Part shown: positions 34,235-46,336 of the stretch, piece after piece
Layout of the letters: each line of letters starts with the position of its first letter
How positions within the stretch are numbered: the stretch's first letter is position 1
NCBI GenBank assembly: GCA_948470475.1
Contig: OX419339.1
Coordinates: 4,441,232 to 4,505,231, forward strand
Direction: 5' to 3'
Length of the DNA: 64,000 nucleotides
Source: Galaxea fascicularis
Lineage: Eukaryota > Cnidaria > Anthozoa > Scleractinia > Euphylliidae
The notes under the pieces: model-generated
Told to the model about the DNA's origin: nothing
What the model saw: the letters and a program-made list of their open reading frames with translations, nothing else
Database searches by the model: none
Translations under genes and position numbers: made by a program

Positions 34235-35560
34235 AGAATACTCCGTTTTATTCACCAGATTATCTGTAGGAACACAATTATGAACACATAAATTTACTGA
34301 AATTTTTGGTCAAAACCTTGGCCCGCACACGAGAAAAGTCAGTAAGTCTAAGTAACGTTGACAACAAGGGTAAGGATAACGTCACAGAACTTGCACCAGA
34401 GAGTTACGAGCAAAGACAAGTGCTCTTAGAGTATAGTTTGCATTTAAACACTTCCCTTCCTCTTCTAAAGAACGACGTGAAGTGATCAAAGCTTTTGTTG
34501 AGAATACTGATAGTACCCCCTGGGTAGTTCGCCCACACTCACTAGCGAATGAACCACAGAAACGACAAGTTATATTTTGTCTATCACATTTTCGATGGCG
34601 TTACCGTTGTCGATGTTTAAGCTCTCCTGACTGACGTAGTAGATCGAGCAACTCTTCTATCTTGTGAAGATCCAAAGGCCTCGTCATAACCGACTTATAT
34701 CAGGGTTAGAGGCACGCACTGATGTCAACAACAATTACGACAGCAGCAACAACAATACCGACAAAAATGTTCGTGTTCAAGTCATAATTTATGCAGGTAT
34801 GTCCAACAATTCCAATACTTGGATAAATTGTCAGGAGAAAAAAGTAGAACAAAATTTTTGTTGTTTAAGCTAGCTATTAGACATAAGAAGAATGGCATTT
34901 AATGGTGTTTCATATTTAGCCGCAGTTATTAGCCTTCCCATTTATCCTTTGTCACTGATGTCAATGCATTTAGCCTTTTCTAGTTAGCAATTTTTGAATC
35001 AAGGTGTTTTTCCACATTTACTTTACTAGACGAGGACGTCTACATTTAAGGAAGGGCATATGTCAGGGGAGTTTTATCAATTATTTATCTTGGGGTTTTA
35101 TTCTAGGTTAAACTTGAAGAGAAACTGACATTTCCAATTGCGCTATTGATCAGTTTGTTCGTACACGTCTTTGTGCAACTGTTAACTGCTTTCAATAGGT
35201 GCAATTCACTAAAAGAATATTTAATAAGTTCGCTACTTTAGGATGCAAAAACAATTCATTAAATCTTTTGTTTTAGCTAACGTATCAACGTGTCCTTTGT
35301 TATACAGTTCCATCTGCAATTAACTTTTAAGTTTAGCCTCCTCCAATTGGAGTACGTTTTCCTGATCATCGTGTTGATTGCCTCGAAAACGGTTTACTTG
35401 AGTTCCGAGCGCTAGATTAGATCTTTTGTTCTTAGCACGTGTAGTCAGAGCAACTGCTCACATGTGGCACGAATGTAGTCAGTCTAGGTGGTGTCACAAA
35501 GCGTTTGCCCAACTGTACAGTCTGAGACAAAGGGAAGCTGTGAAAATTTTAGAGAATGCC
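34235..35560. repeat. Duplicated 5' flank block A (copy 1)
   Basis: Closely matches 39302-40630 and, with a deletion, 48814-49880. It starts with the acceptor-like ATCTGTAGGAACACAATTAT (+ strand) and contains GCCCGCACACGAGAAAAG and ACGAGGACGTCTACATTTAA. It holds the promoter side of the GT31 gene and no protein gene. Confidence 0.75.
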
Positions 35561-37200
35561 ACCCGAGGGGAAAGGGTGTGATAGAAGCCATCTTGAAGTC
35601 CAAGCTCTTACGTCAAGTGAGTAAGCCATGCAATTTTATAGGATGATCAATTACCCTGGCTCAGCCAGATTCTCATGATTGCCGCATAAAGTGATGAATT
35701 TGCCTCGCGAGGCAAAAAATATCAAACAAGTTTGACATTTTTGTCACGTCCTCGCAAAGCGAATTTCTCACCGAAAATTTGCCGCACACCAGAGGAAACA
35801 GCTGAGCTAACTGCCTCGCGAGGAATTTTGCTGACCTCTTTCTTTTACGTGTGCGGCGGGCTTGATGTTGTCTCTGGAATCTCAGCGTTTTTTTCAAACT
35901 TTGCTTTTGTTTTTATTTTCCACCGATTTGATCCATTTGTTTTACTATAAAACAAAATAACTTAATGACTGGTCCCTTGGGGAACAGTGAATTTTGTTTC
36001 CTTCAAGACGTCCCGAAAATTTTGGAAATTTTCCGGTCGGGAACACCAAAATAGCCTTGCCATTTACATTCCAACCGAAATTTCCGTAATTTTTTGGTAA
36101 ATGGTAAACAACCAACGTATCGGATTTATATTCACTCTGACTACAGAGTCCAACTCTTACTCCACTAAAACGAACATTCAAAATGTTCAAAGTTTATTTA
36201 GTAATGTACAGTCAGGCATCTGATGAGTACATAGAGATACTTCTTACAATACAACTGTACAACTGTATGAAGAAAAATTGAATAATGTCTGCAATGTACC
36301 ACGCCAGAGACGAAAAACTACCAAAAAACTATTCCTTATTTGTGGCCAGAAAATGCGGAAACACATTCCCCATCTAATGCAAAGGTACTAATTCTCGGGG
36401 AAGAGGCACTCCTTAATCGCCTCCCAATCTTACCATCAGAATACGGTCGAACCTCCCGTAAACGGTCACCCAAAATGTCAAGTCTTAGTGGTCACTTACA
36501 CGAGGTGGTCTCTTATGAGAGGTCAGGCCACATGGGCATTTGTGCATATGGAATTTGCATATGGCATTTGCGAAGACGTGGATCTTTTGCCAGCGTTCAT
36601 CTAAACTCAAAATAACTAAAAATATTCTCAGTAGGAAAAAAATCGTTTGCAAACTCACAAATTACTTAATAGAGCCCAATAGTGCATGTGTGTAAAGCTA
36701 TAGTTCACGCGGTAAAGCTATTTTGCAAGTCGCTTCAGGAGTTCAGGTAGCTCCGACTGTGAGATTTACGCCCGCTGTAATGTACATGTATGGTGTGCCC
36801 AACATGTTACAGCGACAAATTTTTGAGCAATTTCCGCCCGGGAGAGATACAGCAGATTTTGTGTCAAGTAGTCGCTTACAGGAGGTTCAAAACTATAGAC
36901 AATTTTAATAAGATATCTCTAAAAGTGATCGTTTACGGGAGTTGGTCACTTCTGGAGGTTGTCGCTTTAATACAAGAGGTTTTAAAACCAGTGGTTTGAC
37001 TAGAAAACTTTTGGTATTTTGGAAAAGTCACGGTCGTTTATGAGAGGTGGTCGCCTACGAGTGGTCGCAAAGTATGAGCTATGTGGAAAGTGTAAATATT
37101 TCTGTAACAAGAAGTACCCAAACCCAGAGTCTATTTACGTTACATCAGAACTTAGGGTCGCTGGGGACAAGATAGTGCATCAGTATGCATTTGTGTAAAG
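35561..37200. repeat. Duplicated intergenic block B (copy 1)
   Basis: Matches 52060-53660 and partly 43205-43790. It includes a GCCTCGCGAGGC palindrome, an inverted CCGCACAC/GTGTGCGG pair around 35780-35860, and a region of GGTCGCTTACnGGAGGTT-like repeats. ORFs here are not protein-like. Confidence 0.7.
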
Positions 37201-38281
37201 AATATGCACGAAGTTCGATGACTAATACCGACAATACGCTAAATATTAGCCAAAAATATTAAATATTCTGTATCTCCTTGATAATCGCAATGGATTCAAA
37301 TCCTGTCGCACGAACTTCTTGTGTTTCAACTTATTTTCAATCAAAACCAATAAAATAGCAATGCAGTCTTTTTTTTTTTGTGCGTGCAGCGCTATTAAAG
37401 TTACTAAAATTACCGTAATTGTAGCCTTTGCATTGATCAGTTTACTCGTAATTGCTCGGGAACCCTTCAGAAGCGTAAAAACACGCAATTTTGTATCCAA
37501 GAATTCGGCGCGGATACCCCAGAGTTTCATGAGCTGACAGGTTGGGGAGGTAAACTAGGTGTATTGTAAATCGTCATATCTGACGCCAAAATTTTAAATA
37601 AGCTTTAGATGGGAAGATTGAAGGCTTCAAATGTTTGCGCCTTTAACGCTAATAACTTTGAATGAAACTTTAAATTAAAAAAATCGGAGTCAGATGATAT
37701 GACTCAAAAGAGGTTTTGACTGATCACTGAGTGGTAAAACCAACTTTTTTTGTGTTCCTCAGCTCCTGATGACAAAAATTGGACACAAAACCACGTTTTA
37801 CAAAAAAAGGTAACTTTCGTGGCTTACAGCGTTGTCGTAAGGTGTGATCCATTTATATATAAAAAAAAACAATCCTTGAGCACTTCAAATATTCCCCCAT
37901 GTCTCTTTTAAGTTCTAGCGGAATCGGCTTTTAAATGTTTATAATATAAACTAGTACAACTGACGATGAATGATGTCTTATCCGAAACATGTTTTCATCA
38001 AAAAATGAACTTCAAAATCATCTTGTGGTTCATCAAAGCAATATCTTACTTCGTGCTGCTACGAAGCTTTGGTAATATAAAGTTTATAAAAATAACACCT
38101 TACCACTATTTTTACTTTATGATAACCATGGCCATGAATCTCCCATGTTGGCATGAACTCTCAGACAGTTGGCAAGCGAAAACGAACGAGTGAAGAACAT
38201 TTAACGGGGACTGGGCAAGAAAGAGAAGAGGGCATCCTTACCCAGGCCCTGTTTGGTCTTTAAACAGGCTCGCTTGGTCAT
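37201..38281. repeat. Duplicated block D, 3' flank of GT31 copy 2
   Basis: Matches about 53660-54879 closely. It contains TACAACTGACGATGAATGAT near 37955, similar to Penelope-like element tails. No gene. Confidence 0.65.
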
Positions 38282-39301
38282 TTACGTTCTGTTGTGTTTG
38301 TTGTAGATGCGATGTATCATCTTTATAACCTCAGAGCTTAACCAATCTCCCAAGACGACTCCTGAAGGGATCACTATATTTTTTCTTTGGCCCATACCGC
38401 GTAATATTTTGTTCAGTGTTACATTCATGTTAAATAAAACATTACCGGTATCTGTAGCTTTCGAGCCGACTTGCTTGACCAATACTCCAACAAAGGCATC
38501 CTCTATTGAAAACGACTCCGTGACTTTCCATGCTTTCACAACGTCTACAAGTAGATTCCGAGAGAAAAGGTAAAATGGTCCAAAACAGTAGTCTGGAAAG
38601 TAGTCTTCCGCGTATTGATCTCTACTAACGTACCATTTATTTTCGGGATTACGAAACACGCTTCCCTTCCTACGTACAAAACCAGTGTATAGCTTCGGAG
38701 AAAGTTGAGAATTTTCATGCAGCCATCTTCCAAGGTCTGGTATTTTGATGTAGATATCATCGTCTGCCTTTATAATAAAATCTGGTTTTATGTCCAGGTT
38801 TGTTACCCATTCAAAAGTAAGAAATATTTTGTTCACCATACCACGATAACTCTCGGTCAAATTCACTCGGAGAATGTCTCCATAAATTTGTGATTCTCTT
38901 ACGACGTCCTCGTCAATCGAAGAGTCTCCGTCAAAAGCCATCATAAAGAAGTATGCAATGCTCATAATGTCATGCGACGTGGAATTGGCAGCAATAGAAG
39001 GTATTGACACATTTGTTTGTTTTGCCCAAGTTTCTCTCAAGGTGTCTCTCCGTTCGGACGTGGACGGGATGCTGTTTATGATAATCAAAACGTTAGTGTT
39101 CTTCTGTATTTGTGGGATCAGAGGGAACATGGGACTGGCTTCCTTGTTTGCTTCCACCTCCTTGCTGGAGGCCATACAATTATTTCCCCACTTTAAAATG
39201 GATGATTTCTTGAGAACGAGTAAAAAGACGACGGCTTGCAGAATTACGAGAATTTTGAAGACGTTCTTGAAGTACCGGAAGGATTTGTTTGATTCCATCA
39301 T
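38282..39301 (-). CDS. GT31 beta-1,3-galactosyltransferase-like, copy 2 (subfamily B)
   Basis: 339 residues. Membrane segment at about 11-31, then RRDTLRETW at 84-92, KADDDIYIK at 178-186, YCFGPFY at 238-244 and EDAFVGVLVKQ at 267-277. Subfamily B marks: RRKGSVFRNP at about 210-219, YFPDYCFG, VVKAWKV and GDWLSSEVIKMIHRIYNKHNRT-like C-terminus; these are shared with copy 4 and differ from copies 1, 3 and 5. Starts at tandem ATG ATG. Upstream frame is shifted relative to the other copies, which supports this Met as the true start. Intact. The same role as copy 1 is expected, perhaps with another acceptor preference (inference). Confidence 0.9.
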   Translation of the reverse strand: MMESNKSFRYFKNVFKILVILQAVVFLLVLKKSSILKWGNNCMASSKEVEANKEASPMFPLIPQIQKNTNVLIIINSIPSTSERRDTLRETWAKQTNVSIPSIAANSTSHDIMSIAYFFMMAFDGDSSIDEDVVRESQIYGDILRVNLTESYRGMVNKIFLTFEWVTNLDIKPDFIIKADDDIYIKIPDLGRWLHENSQLSPKLYTGFVRRKGSVFRNPENKWYVSRDQYAEDYFPDYCFGPFYLFSRNLLVDVVKAWKVTESFSIEDAFVGVLVKQVGSKATDTGNVLFNMNVTLNKILRGMGQRKNIVIPSGVVLGDWLSSEVIKMIHRIYNKHNRT

Positions 39302-40630
39302 AGAATTCCCCGTTTTTATTCACCAGATTATCTGTAGGAACACAATTATGAACACATAAATTTAAATTTTTGGTCAGAAAATGGCCCGCACACGAGAAAA
39401 GTCAGTAAATCTAAGCAACGTTGACGACAAGGGTAACGATAAGGTCACAGAACTTGCACCAGAGAGTTACGAGCAAAGACACTGTGCTCTTAGAGTATAG
39501 TTTGCATTTAAACACTTCCCTCCTCTTCTAAAGAACGACGTGAAGTGATCAAAGCTTTTGTTGAGAATACTGATGAGGGCATTACGGTAAATTGTTATTT
39601 ACTTCGACGCCATTCAGGGTAATTTTAGTACCGCCCTGGGTAGCTCGCCCACACTTACCAACGAATGAACCACAGAAACGACAAGTTATATTTTGTCTAT
39701 CACGTTTTCGATGGCGCTACCGTTGTCGATGCTTAAGCTCTCCTGACTGACACACCAGATCGAGCAACTCTTCTATGTTGTGAAGATCCAAAGGCCTCGT
39801 CATAACCGACTTACATCAGGGTTAGAGGCACGCACTGATGTCAACAACAATTACGACCGCAGCAACAACAATACCGACAAAAAAGTTCTTATTGAGGTAT
39901 GTCCAACAATTCCAACACTGGGGTAAGGTGTCAGGAGACAAAAGTAAAACAATATTATTGTTGTTTAAGCTAGCTATCAGGCATAAGAAGAATGGCATTT
40001 TAATGGTGTTTCATATTTAGCCGCAGTTATTAGCCACACATATCATTTATTCGCATTTATCCTTTGTCATTTCAATGCATTTAGCCCTTTCTAGTTGGTA
40101 TTTTTCAAATCCAGGTGTTTTTCCACATTTACTTTACTAGACGAGGACGTCTACATTTAAGATAGGGCTTATGTCAGGGGAGTTTTATCAATTATTTATC
40201 TTGGGGTTTTATTCTAGGTTAAACTTGAAGAGAAACTGACATTTCCAATTGCGCTATTGATCAGTTTGTTCGTACACGTCTTTGTGCAACTGTTGACTGC
40301 TTTCAATAGGTGCAATTTACTAAAAGAATATTTAATAAGTTCGCTACTTTAGGATGCAAAAACAACTCAGCAAATCTTTTGTTTTAGCTAACGTATCAAC
40401 GTGTCCTTTGTTATACATTTCCATCTGCAATTAACTTTTAAGTTTAGCCTCCTCCAATTGGAGTAAGTTTTCCTGGTCATGGTGTTGATTGCCTCGAAAA
40501 CGGTTTACTTGAGTTCCGAGCGCTAGATTAGATCTTTTGTTCTTAGCACGTGTAGTCAGAGCAACTGCTCACATGTAGCACGAATGTAGTTGTAAGTGTG
40601 GTGCCACAAGGCGTTTGCCCAACTGTACAT
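39302..40630. repeat. Duplicated 5' flank block A (copy 2)
   Basis: Second copy of block A with small indels; it has a GATGAGGGCATTACGGTAAA stretch near 39570 that is missing from copy 1 but kept near copy 3. No gene. Confidence 0.75.
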
Positions 40631-42094
40631 TCTGAAACAAAGGGAAGCTGTGTAAAATCTATTTGATCCAGGACCCGCGCAGCATGTCTTTGTTGAGTGA
40701 ATGGGGCCAGGGGGGGGATGAGCTCGGGGGTAGGCATGCTCGAAACTTTTGAATTTAATTCTTTTGAAATGCCTAGAAATGTGTTTAAAATTTATCAAAC
40801 AAACACTGAATGCTGTTATAGTATAGAAACTGACAAAAATTTAATTATTACCCGATGAGAGCTGGCGGCTCTTATAAAGGGCCATCCCAATAAAATGTTT
40901 CGTTTCCCATCGCCGGACCGACCTGCTATTTACTGTCGCTACCTAAGTGTTACTCTTTATGTCTTCTAGTGAAATGCGTGTCTAATTTGCTAATAGTAAT
41001 TGGGACTTTTTTCCTTTACGAACTAATGAAATTTCTTCTGAAATTGTTTTGGTACTTTTTTAATGATCATTTTTATTTTGTTACTTCACAAGAGTGAGGA
41101 AGCTAAAGCCCAGCCCCCTCCCCGCCCTCCCCCTACAGGGTCCCTGACGTCGTGGATGACATCAGAACATACATCGGGTTACATCAGAGTTACATCACAT
41201 TACAGCAGTGAATATCTTAGAGGTTACTCTACGCCAGAAGATCGGTAAAGTTACTAGCTGAGGTCAGAATAGAAGGAAGAGGATGATCCTTCCAGTTCAG
41301 TGAACGCAATTTATGCAATTGCGTAAAGAAGCCTGAAACAATTCGGGACTTCAGCGGTGAGATAGGTTGGGGTGCATTCTCCGACTTTGGCCCGCAAAGA
41401 AATAGCACCGGAAAGTACATGGTCCACTGAGGAGCGCATCAGATATAAATGAGGCAAATGGCCCGATTGCATGGCAGGTGGTTCAGTGGAGAAAATACAA
41501 GAAGGTGGACTACTGAACTCGTAATTTTTGTATGTGTAGCTACACTTAAACGCTCCATAAAAACTTCGTTATTTCCACATCATTAGTAATTCAATCGCGG
41601 ACTTCAAAGAAGTGCTTGTCATTCATTCCATTGTGGAGCATGGTGATGGAGTTCCAGTGCTCAGAAGAGATCTGGGTCGCGGAAGCATGGCGAGATATAT
41701 CTGCTAATTATAACGAATTTACTTGTAACAACAAGGTGATATCTTAATCGGAGATATGAACATTGTTTGCCATCCCCTGGGCCTCATCAATAACAGCCGG
41801 ACCCATCTATGGTTATTCACTGCAATTCATTCAAGCTAACGGTGTGGGGCGCGAAAAAAGGACACTTTCCTCAGTCGTGAAAGTAAGGGTTCGCAAACTG
41901 GAGCGAAAAAAGAAAAGAGACATTGAAAACTATAAGGGCCCTAGGAATGCCAAACTCAATCCCGGTAATCCGAGAGGGAAATAAAAATTCAAGACGTTAA
42001 TTCCCTTTGAGAATGCCAAAAATTGAATAAAGGGGGTAGTTTCTAAAGAAACTGTGGTGCTGCGACGGTGGAGAAGTACTACACAAAAATTTGG
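40631..42094. repeat. Duplicated block C (copy 1)
   Basis: Matches about 49900-51830. It carries a SINE-like piece at 41275-41345 (minus-strand CAGGCTTCTTTACGCAATTGC), also in copy 2. An antisense ORF open in copy 2 (51330-51539) is broken by stops here, so it is not a gene. Confidence 0.65.
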
Positions 42095-43205
42095 TTTATT
42101 TATTTATTTATGTACATTATTTATACAGAAATTCCAGTTCAGCATAACTGATTTAAATGGAGATCTGTACAAAATCATATGAATAAATAATAAATTATAG
42201 AAATGAAAACAAAAAACAGAAACAAAAGAAATCATTCAAAGGTTCATAAAGGTGAAAAATAACTGAGATTATTTAGATATTTCTTGACTTTCAGTTTAAA
42301 ACTAGTGAGAGGCTGATCATGGCGTAAGTTACGAGGAAGAGTGTTCCAGGATTTGGCGGCATTGTACTTAAAAGATGTTTGGAATTTAGTTGTCTTGGCA
42401 AGAGGCAGACGGATAAGGTCTTTATTTCTAGTGTTATAGTTATGGATCTGCTCCGAGGAGTGGAAGTCGTCTTGTAGATATGCTAGAGCCAGGCCATTGA
42501 TGCACTTATAGACCTGTATGCACTTGTGGTATTCTCTGCGGCATTGTAGGGATGGCCACTTCAGTGTTTGCTGTAAGTCGGTGTCGGTAGCCTTGCGACC
42601 CGCAATTATTCCCGCAGCTCGCTTGAGAAGACGGTCGAAGTAGTCCTTGTTTCCCTGTCCGCAACCATCCCACACACAGCCGCAGTAATCGAATAATGGT
42701 AAAACCATAGCATTAAACAGAGTAATGCATGCTTCTGTTGGAATGACTTTTCGGGCTCTACGTAGCATTCCAAGGCGGGACGAGATTTGGTTTCCGATGT
42801 TCGTTCCATGTTAAGCATGGATCCAGAATGACGCCCAGATATTTAAATTTGTATACCCTTTCAAGATCTTTGTCATTAACACTGACTGTAAATGACTGGA
42901 CTGAGCTCAGCTTTTGGTGGGTTCTCATTAGCATAACTTTGGTCTTCGAGTGATTTAACATGAGATAGTTTTGGTTCAACCATCCGACAACGTGATCGAG
43001 ATCCTGGGACAGAGCAGTCTCAATAGCTTGCACAGAACTGCTTTCAAAAAACAACAGGGTGTCGTCAGCGTACAGGTGAACTTTACAGTACTTTGTTACT
43101 GACGGTAGATCGTTAATGTACATTATGAACAACAGAGGCCCTAAGACAGACCCCTGGGGCACACCATATAATATGGGTCCAGCGTCAGATTGAATGCCAT
43201 TGATG
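42095..43205 (-). pseudogene. 5'-truncated non-LTR retrotransposon (CR1/Jockey-like reverse transcriptase)
   Basis: Minus-strand translation gives GVPQGSVLGPLLFIMYINDL, HLYADDTLLF (catalytic YADD), NHSKTKVMLMRT and YLGVILD. After a frameshift near 42780 it continues with MVLPLFDYCGCVWDG and AAKSWNTLPRNLR, the usual end of Jockey/CR1-type ORF2. The 5' part (finger, endonuclease) is missing. The 3' end has a TAAATAAATAAA-type tail at 42095-42110. Left of about 43205 the ORF reads into antisense block B and is not retrotransposon sequence. Inactive. Confidence 0.85.
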
Positions 43206-43779
43206 CATATTTGTGGCCATTTCCCATCTAATGCAGAGGCACTAATTCTCGGGGAAGAGGCACTCCTAAACCGTCTCCTAATCGTAGCATCAGAATACGG
43301 TCGAACCTCCCGTAAAAGGTCACCCAAAATGTCAAGTCTTAATGGTCGCTTCATGAGGTGGTCTCTTATGAGAGGTCAGGCCACATGGGCATTTGTGCAT
43401 GTGGCATTTGCGGAGACGTAGGTCTTTTGCCAGCGTTCATCTAAACCCATGATAACCAAAAATATTCTAGGCAAAAAATCGTTTGCAAACTCACAAATTA
43501 CCTAATACAGTCCATATAGTACATGCGGGTAAAACTATTTTGGGAGTCTTCAGGAGTTGCTCCGACTGTGAGATTTACGTCCGCTGCAATGTATGATGTG
43601 TCCAACATGTTACAGCGACAAATTTTTGGGCAATTTCCGCCCGGGAGAGATACAGCAGATTTTGTGTCAAGTAGTCGCCTACGGGAGGTTCAAAACTATA
43701 GACAATTTTAATAAGGTATCTCTACTTCGGGAGGTGGTGGCTTTAATACAAGAAATTTCAAAACCAGCGGTTTGTATAG
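43206..43779. repeat. Partial copy of duplicated block B
   Basis: Starts abruptly at the LINE junction with TTTGTGGCCATTTCCCATCT and matches the second half of block B (36340-37000 and 52830-53480). No gene. Confidence 0.7.
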
Positions 43780-43797
43780 GTAATCACATGATTCCGA

Positions 43798-43833
<36 letters not shown>

Positions 43834-43945
43834 TAAAAGACCAACAAAATTGCACGAGCCCGTAGGGCGAGTGCAATTTGTGGTCTTTGAAAAAATTTAC
43901 GAGTGCTTATTTATTCCAAATTCACGAGAAAAATCATGTGATTAC
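43780..43945. repeat. Foldback MITE
   Basis: The ends GTAATCACATGATT and AATCATGTGATTAC frame arms containing GAATAAATAAGCACGAGTAA. The centre is a second palindrome, GCACGAGCCCGTAGGGCGAGTGC-like (43853-43876). No ORF. Confidence 0.8.
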
Positions 43946-44019
43946 TTATTAATAATACACTTTGAAAAAATAGACTACCTATAATACAGTGACTACTGAG
44001 GTACGCAGAAGGCATTGCC

Positions 44020-44280
44020 CTCGATCTTCCGAAACTTGGAGAAGCTTCGAAAATATCCGGAGATCACCGGAAGTGTTCGGTAAATTTCGGGTAATCTTCG
44101 GTAATATTCGGAAGTGCTCGGGTGATCGTCGGAAATCGTCGGAAGCATTCGGGTGATATTCGGAAGTATTCGGCGATCTTCGGAAATCTTCGGAAGGTTT
44201 CGCACGATATTCGGCGGTCTTCGAAATACATCGGTTGGGGTTCGGAAGTCTTTCTCTCATCGTTTTAACTTCGGAAATCG
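44020..44280. repeat. Degenerate TTCGG-rich short tandem repeat
   Basis: TTCGG or TCGG recurs about every 10-11 bases (e.g. TTCGGTAAATTTCGGGTAAT, ATTCGGAAGTATTCGGCGAT). Both-strand ORFs across it are by-products. Confidence 0.75.
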
Positions 44281-45522
44281 TAATTTGCACTCGTGTTACA
44301 CTTTTTTGCACTGGTGTTACACTTTCTGCACTTTGTTAGACTTGAACTGCACTGCTCTCAGCCAATCACAATCGAGTAATTTTTTCAAGTGTATTATTAC
44401 GTGAGTAATTCGTCCGTTTCTGTTTTATCCATTGCCAGAAATTTAGGACAAGATGGCGGCGGCGCCTGCGCACCAAGGCCAGAATGGCGGCAAACTCATG
44501 TAAAGAAATGTATGGAGATATGAAATTATTTTCATATATACAGATAATTAGGTTGCGGTTCGTCATATCACGACTCGATACATGTTCAGTAGTGTATAAG
44601 CTTCGCATTTGACTTATCAACGGCTACTTAGATGGATGATTACTTACTTCCCGACGCCTCGACCAATCCATCACACATTGATGCTCCATTCTCCATACAT
44701 TGCTTTAAAATCGTAGCGAAGTCATGCCACAAACTCGTCCACTGGCAAGCAAACCCTTTCACAATGTGAATCATCACGACTCGATATAACTTCTGCGATG
44801 TTTAAACGATCTAATTCTGCCGAAAAATGCATGAATTGCCCACGGCAAAATACTTCCAAGGACGTCCTTATCTTTCTCATTTTTCGTCTATAGCACAGCA
44901 AGCGGACGCCATATTTATGTATGAAAGAAAGCTACAAACTCGAAGCTTTCCCTGCACGAGCCACCATTTTCTTTGTTGATCAACACTGGTGTTTCATGGG
45001 ATATAAACTGGGTTACAGTCCCTTAGCAACCCTAGATTTGGTTTGAATGGAAGTAAATACGCGCGAAAATCGAACACAGCTTAATTTATAAAGGCTATCA
45101 CACTAATATTTAAACCAAAAAAAATGTCGGACATTGTCGAGAATTACTTTGCACCAAATAAAATATCTACAGAGCTTAGATTGTGCAATATATCGTATGA
45201 AACAGCGTCTTTCCCACTCGTTTCAGCGTTTGCTGCCATATTGGATGTCTTTATCTGTCTTTATTCCTTTGCGTTATACAGTATACCGCTGGTAGTTGTT
45301 AGCGGGCTCGAAATGTCCGCGATTTCTGGCGATGAGAGGTGATGTCACTACTAGGAAGCCAGTTTGAAATGTTGTCCCCTCTCTCCCCAGCATCAAGGTA
45401 CTCGAAAATAACCATCATTGCTGTCAATGATTTCTGTCAAGTGGGCCTCGTGGTTGGTCAAATCAGTTTGTGTTTCGACGTTGTTACATTTGGAGCTACA
45501 ATCTGATACATCTGGTACCATT
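44281..45522. other. Intergenic, no gene recognised
   Basis: Contains a 72-codon + ORF at 45124-45342 (starts MSDIVENYF) of unknown reality and an ATGGCGGCGGCGCC start-like motif near 44453 with only a short frame. Nothing firmer can be said. Confidence 0.35.
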
Positions 45523-45906
45523 TCATTTGTTAATTCTTCCATGCCAACAGCTTAAGAAGACAATTTGCGTGATGCCCTTCTCGAAGCGATTACTTCGAAC
45601 TTTCTTTCTGTCCGTTCTTTTGCGTGATGATGACCAAATCCACGGAAATATGGAAGGGATAATTCCGTCTCTTAAATCACTTTTGCCAGCGAGAGTTTTA
45701 TTGACATCATCTTTCATGAAATGCCGACAGCATATCCTCGTGTTTTTAGTCATCCTGAAGTATTTTCCTTCGTCTCTCGTTATTGCTTGTAGCCACTTCT
45801 TCTTCATCGGGTTCTCGGTCGGAAACTTAAAGAACGACACCTTCGTCCCATCGTCTTCCCGATATCCCTTCTTCGTGCATTCTGGGACTCAACAATTAGT
45901 TGGCAT
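45523..45906 (-). pseudogene. THAP-domain ORF broken by an in-frame TGA
   Basis: From the ATG at 45906 the minus frame reads MPTNC, a TGA, then VPECTKKGY and on through SFFKFPTENPMKKKWL, RICCRHF and GIIPSIFPW. This fits a THAP zinc finger (C-x-C ... C-x2-H, with the AVPTIF-like end), a DNA-binding module of P-element-like transposases and host regulators. The stop is directly after the first zinc-ligand Cys. After the domain comes a basic tail to a stop at 45523. It may be a relic of a THAP transposase or gene; a sequencing error in one base cannot be excluded. Confidence 0.65.
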
Positions 45907-46083
45907 TTCCAGTTCAACAAAATAACTCGGCCAAATGGAGACAAAACACACCGATAAAGCTATTTGATCTTCCTTTGTTTACGTGAAATCAGGCGAAAGT
46001 AACCGAACGTGGCCTTTCTCACCTCGCTCTCATGTGCAAATAGTTACCAGTCCCGTGCACCGTCGGTCATTGTGAAAGTTTGA

Positions 46084-46336
46084 CATTCTCGTCCCCAATG
46101 CTCTCGATCCTTCTGGCCTGCGGCAGAAATCGAGAGCTCTGGCCAGTTCCGAAATAGGCGCAGTCGCAGTAAAGGTGCATTTGTGTAGCCGTCGGCAACC
46201 ATTATTGTTTCAAACTTCTGCGTTTGCGCAAAAGAGCCGAAAGTCCGTGATTCACGGACTTCGTGGTTTGGAACCAGCCAGAGCTCTCGATCTCTGCCGC
46301 AGGCCAGAATGAACGTGGGCTCTGGGGACGAGAATG
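46084..46336. mobile_element. MITE with CATTCTCGTCCCC ends (copy 1)
   Basis: The ends CATTCTCGTCCCC and GGGGACGAGAATG are followed inward by GATCCTTCTGGCCTGCGGCAG and its inverted counterpart. The same family as 61705-61957. No ORF and no clear target duplication here. Confidence 0.8.

Noticed and set aside
36340..36615. 91-codon ORF also present near 43194 and 52614
   Set aside because: It lies in a dispersed GGTCGCTT-type repeat and differs between copies by frameshifts.
38958..39359. Long + strand ORF conserved across the GT31 copies (also near 33936, 48476, 60713)
   Set aside because: It is antisense to the GT31 coding exon in every copy; its conservation follows from the real gene.
42758..43354. 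Full 198-codon ORF as one retrotransposon protein
   Set aside because: The first ~50 codons are antisense block B; only sequence below about 43205 is reverse transcriptase.
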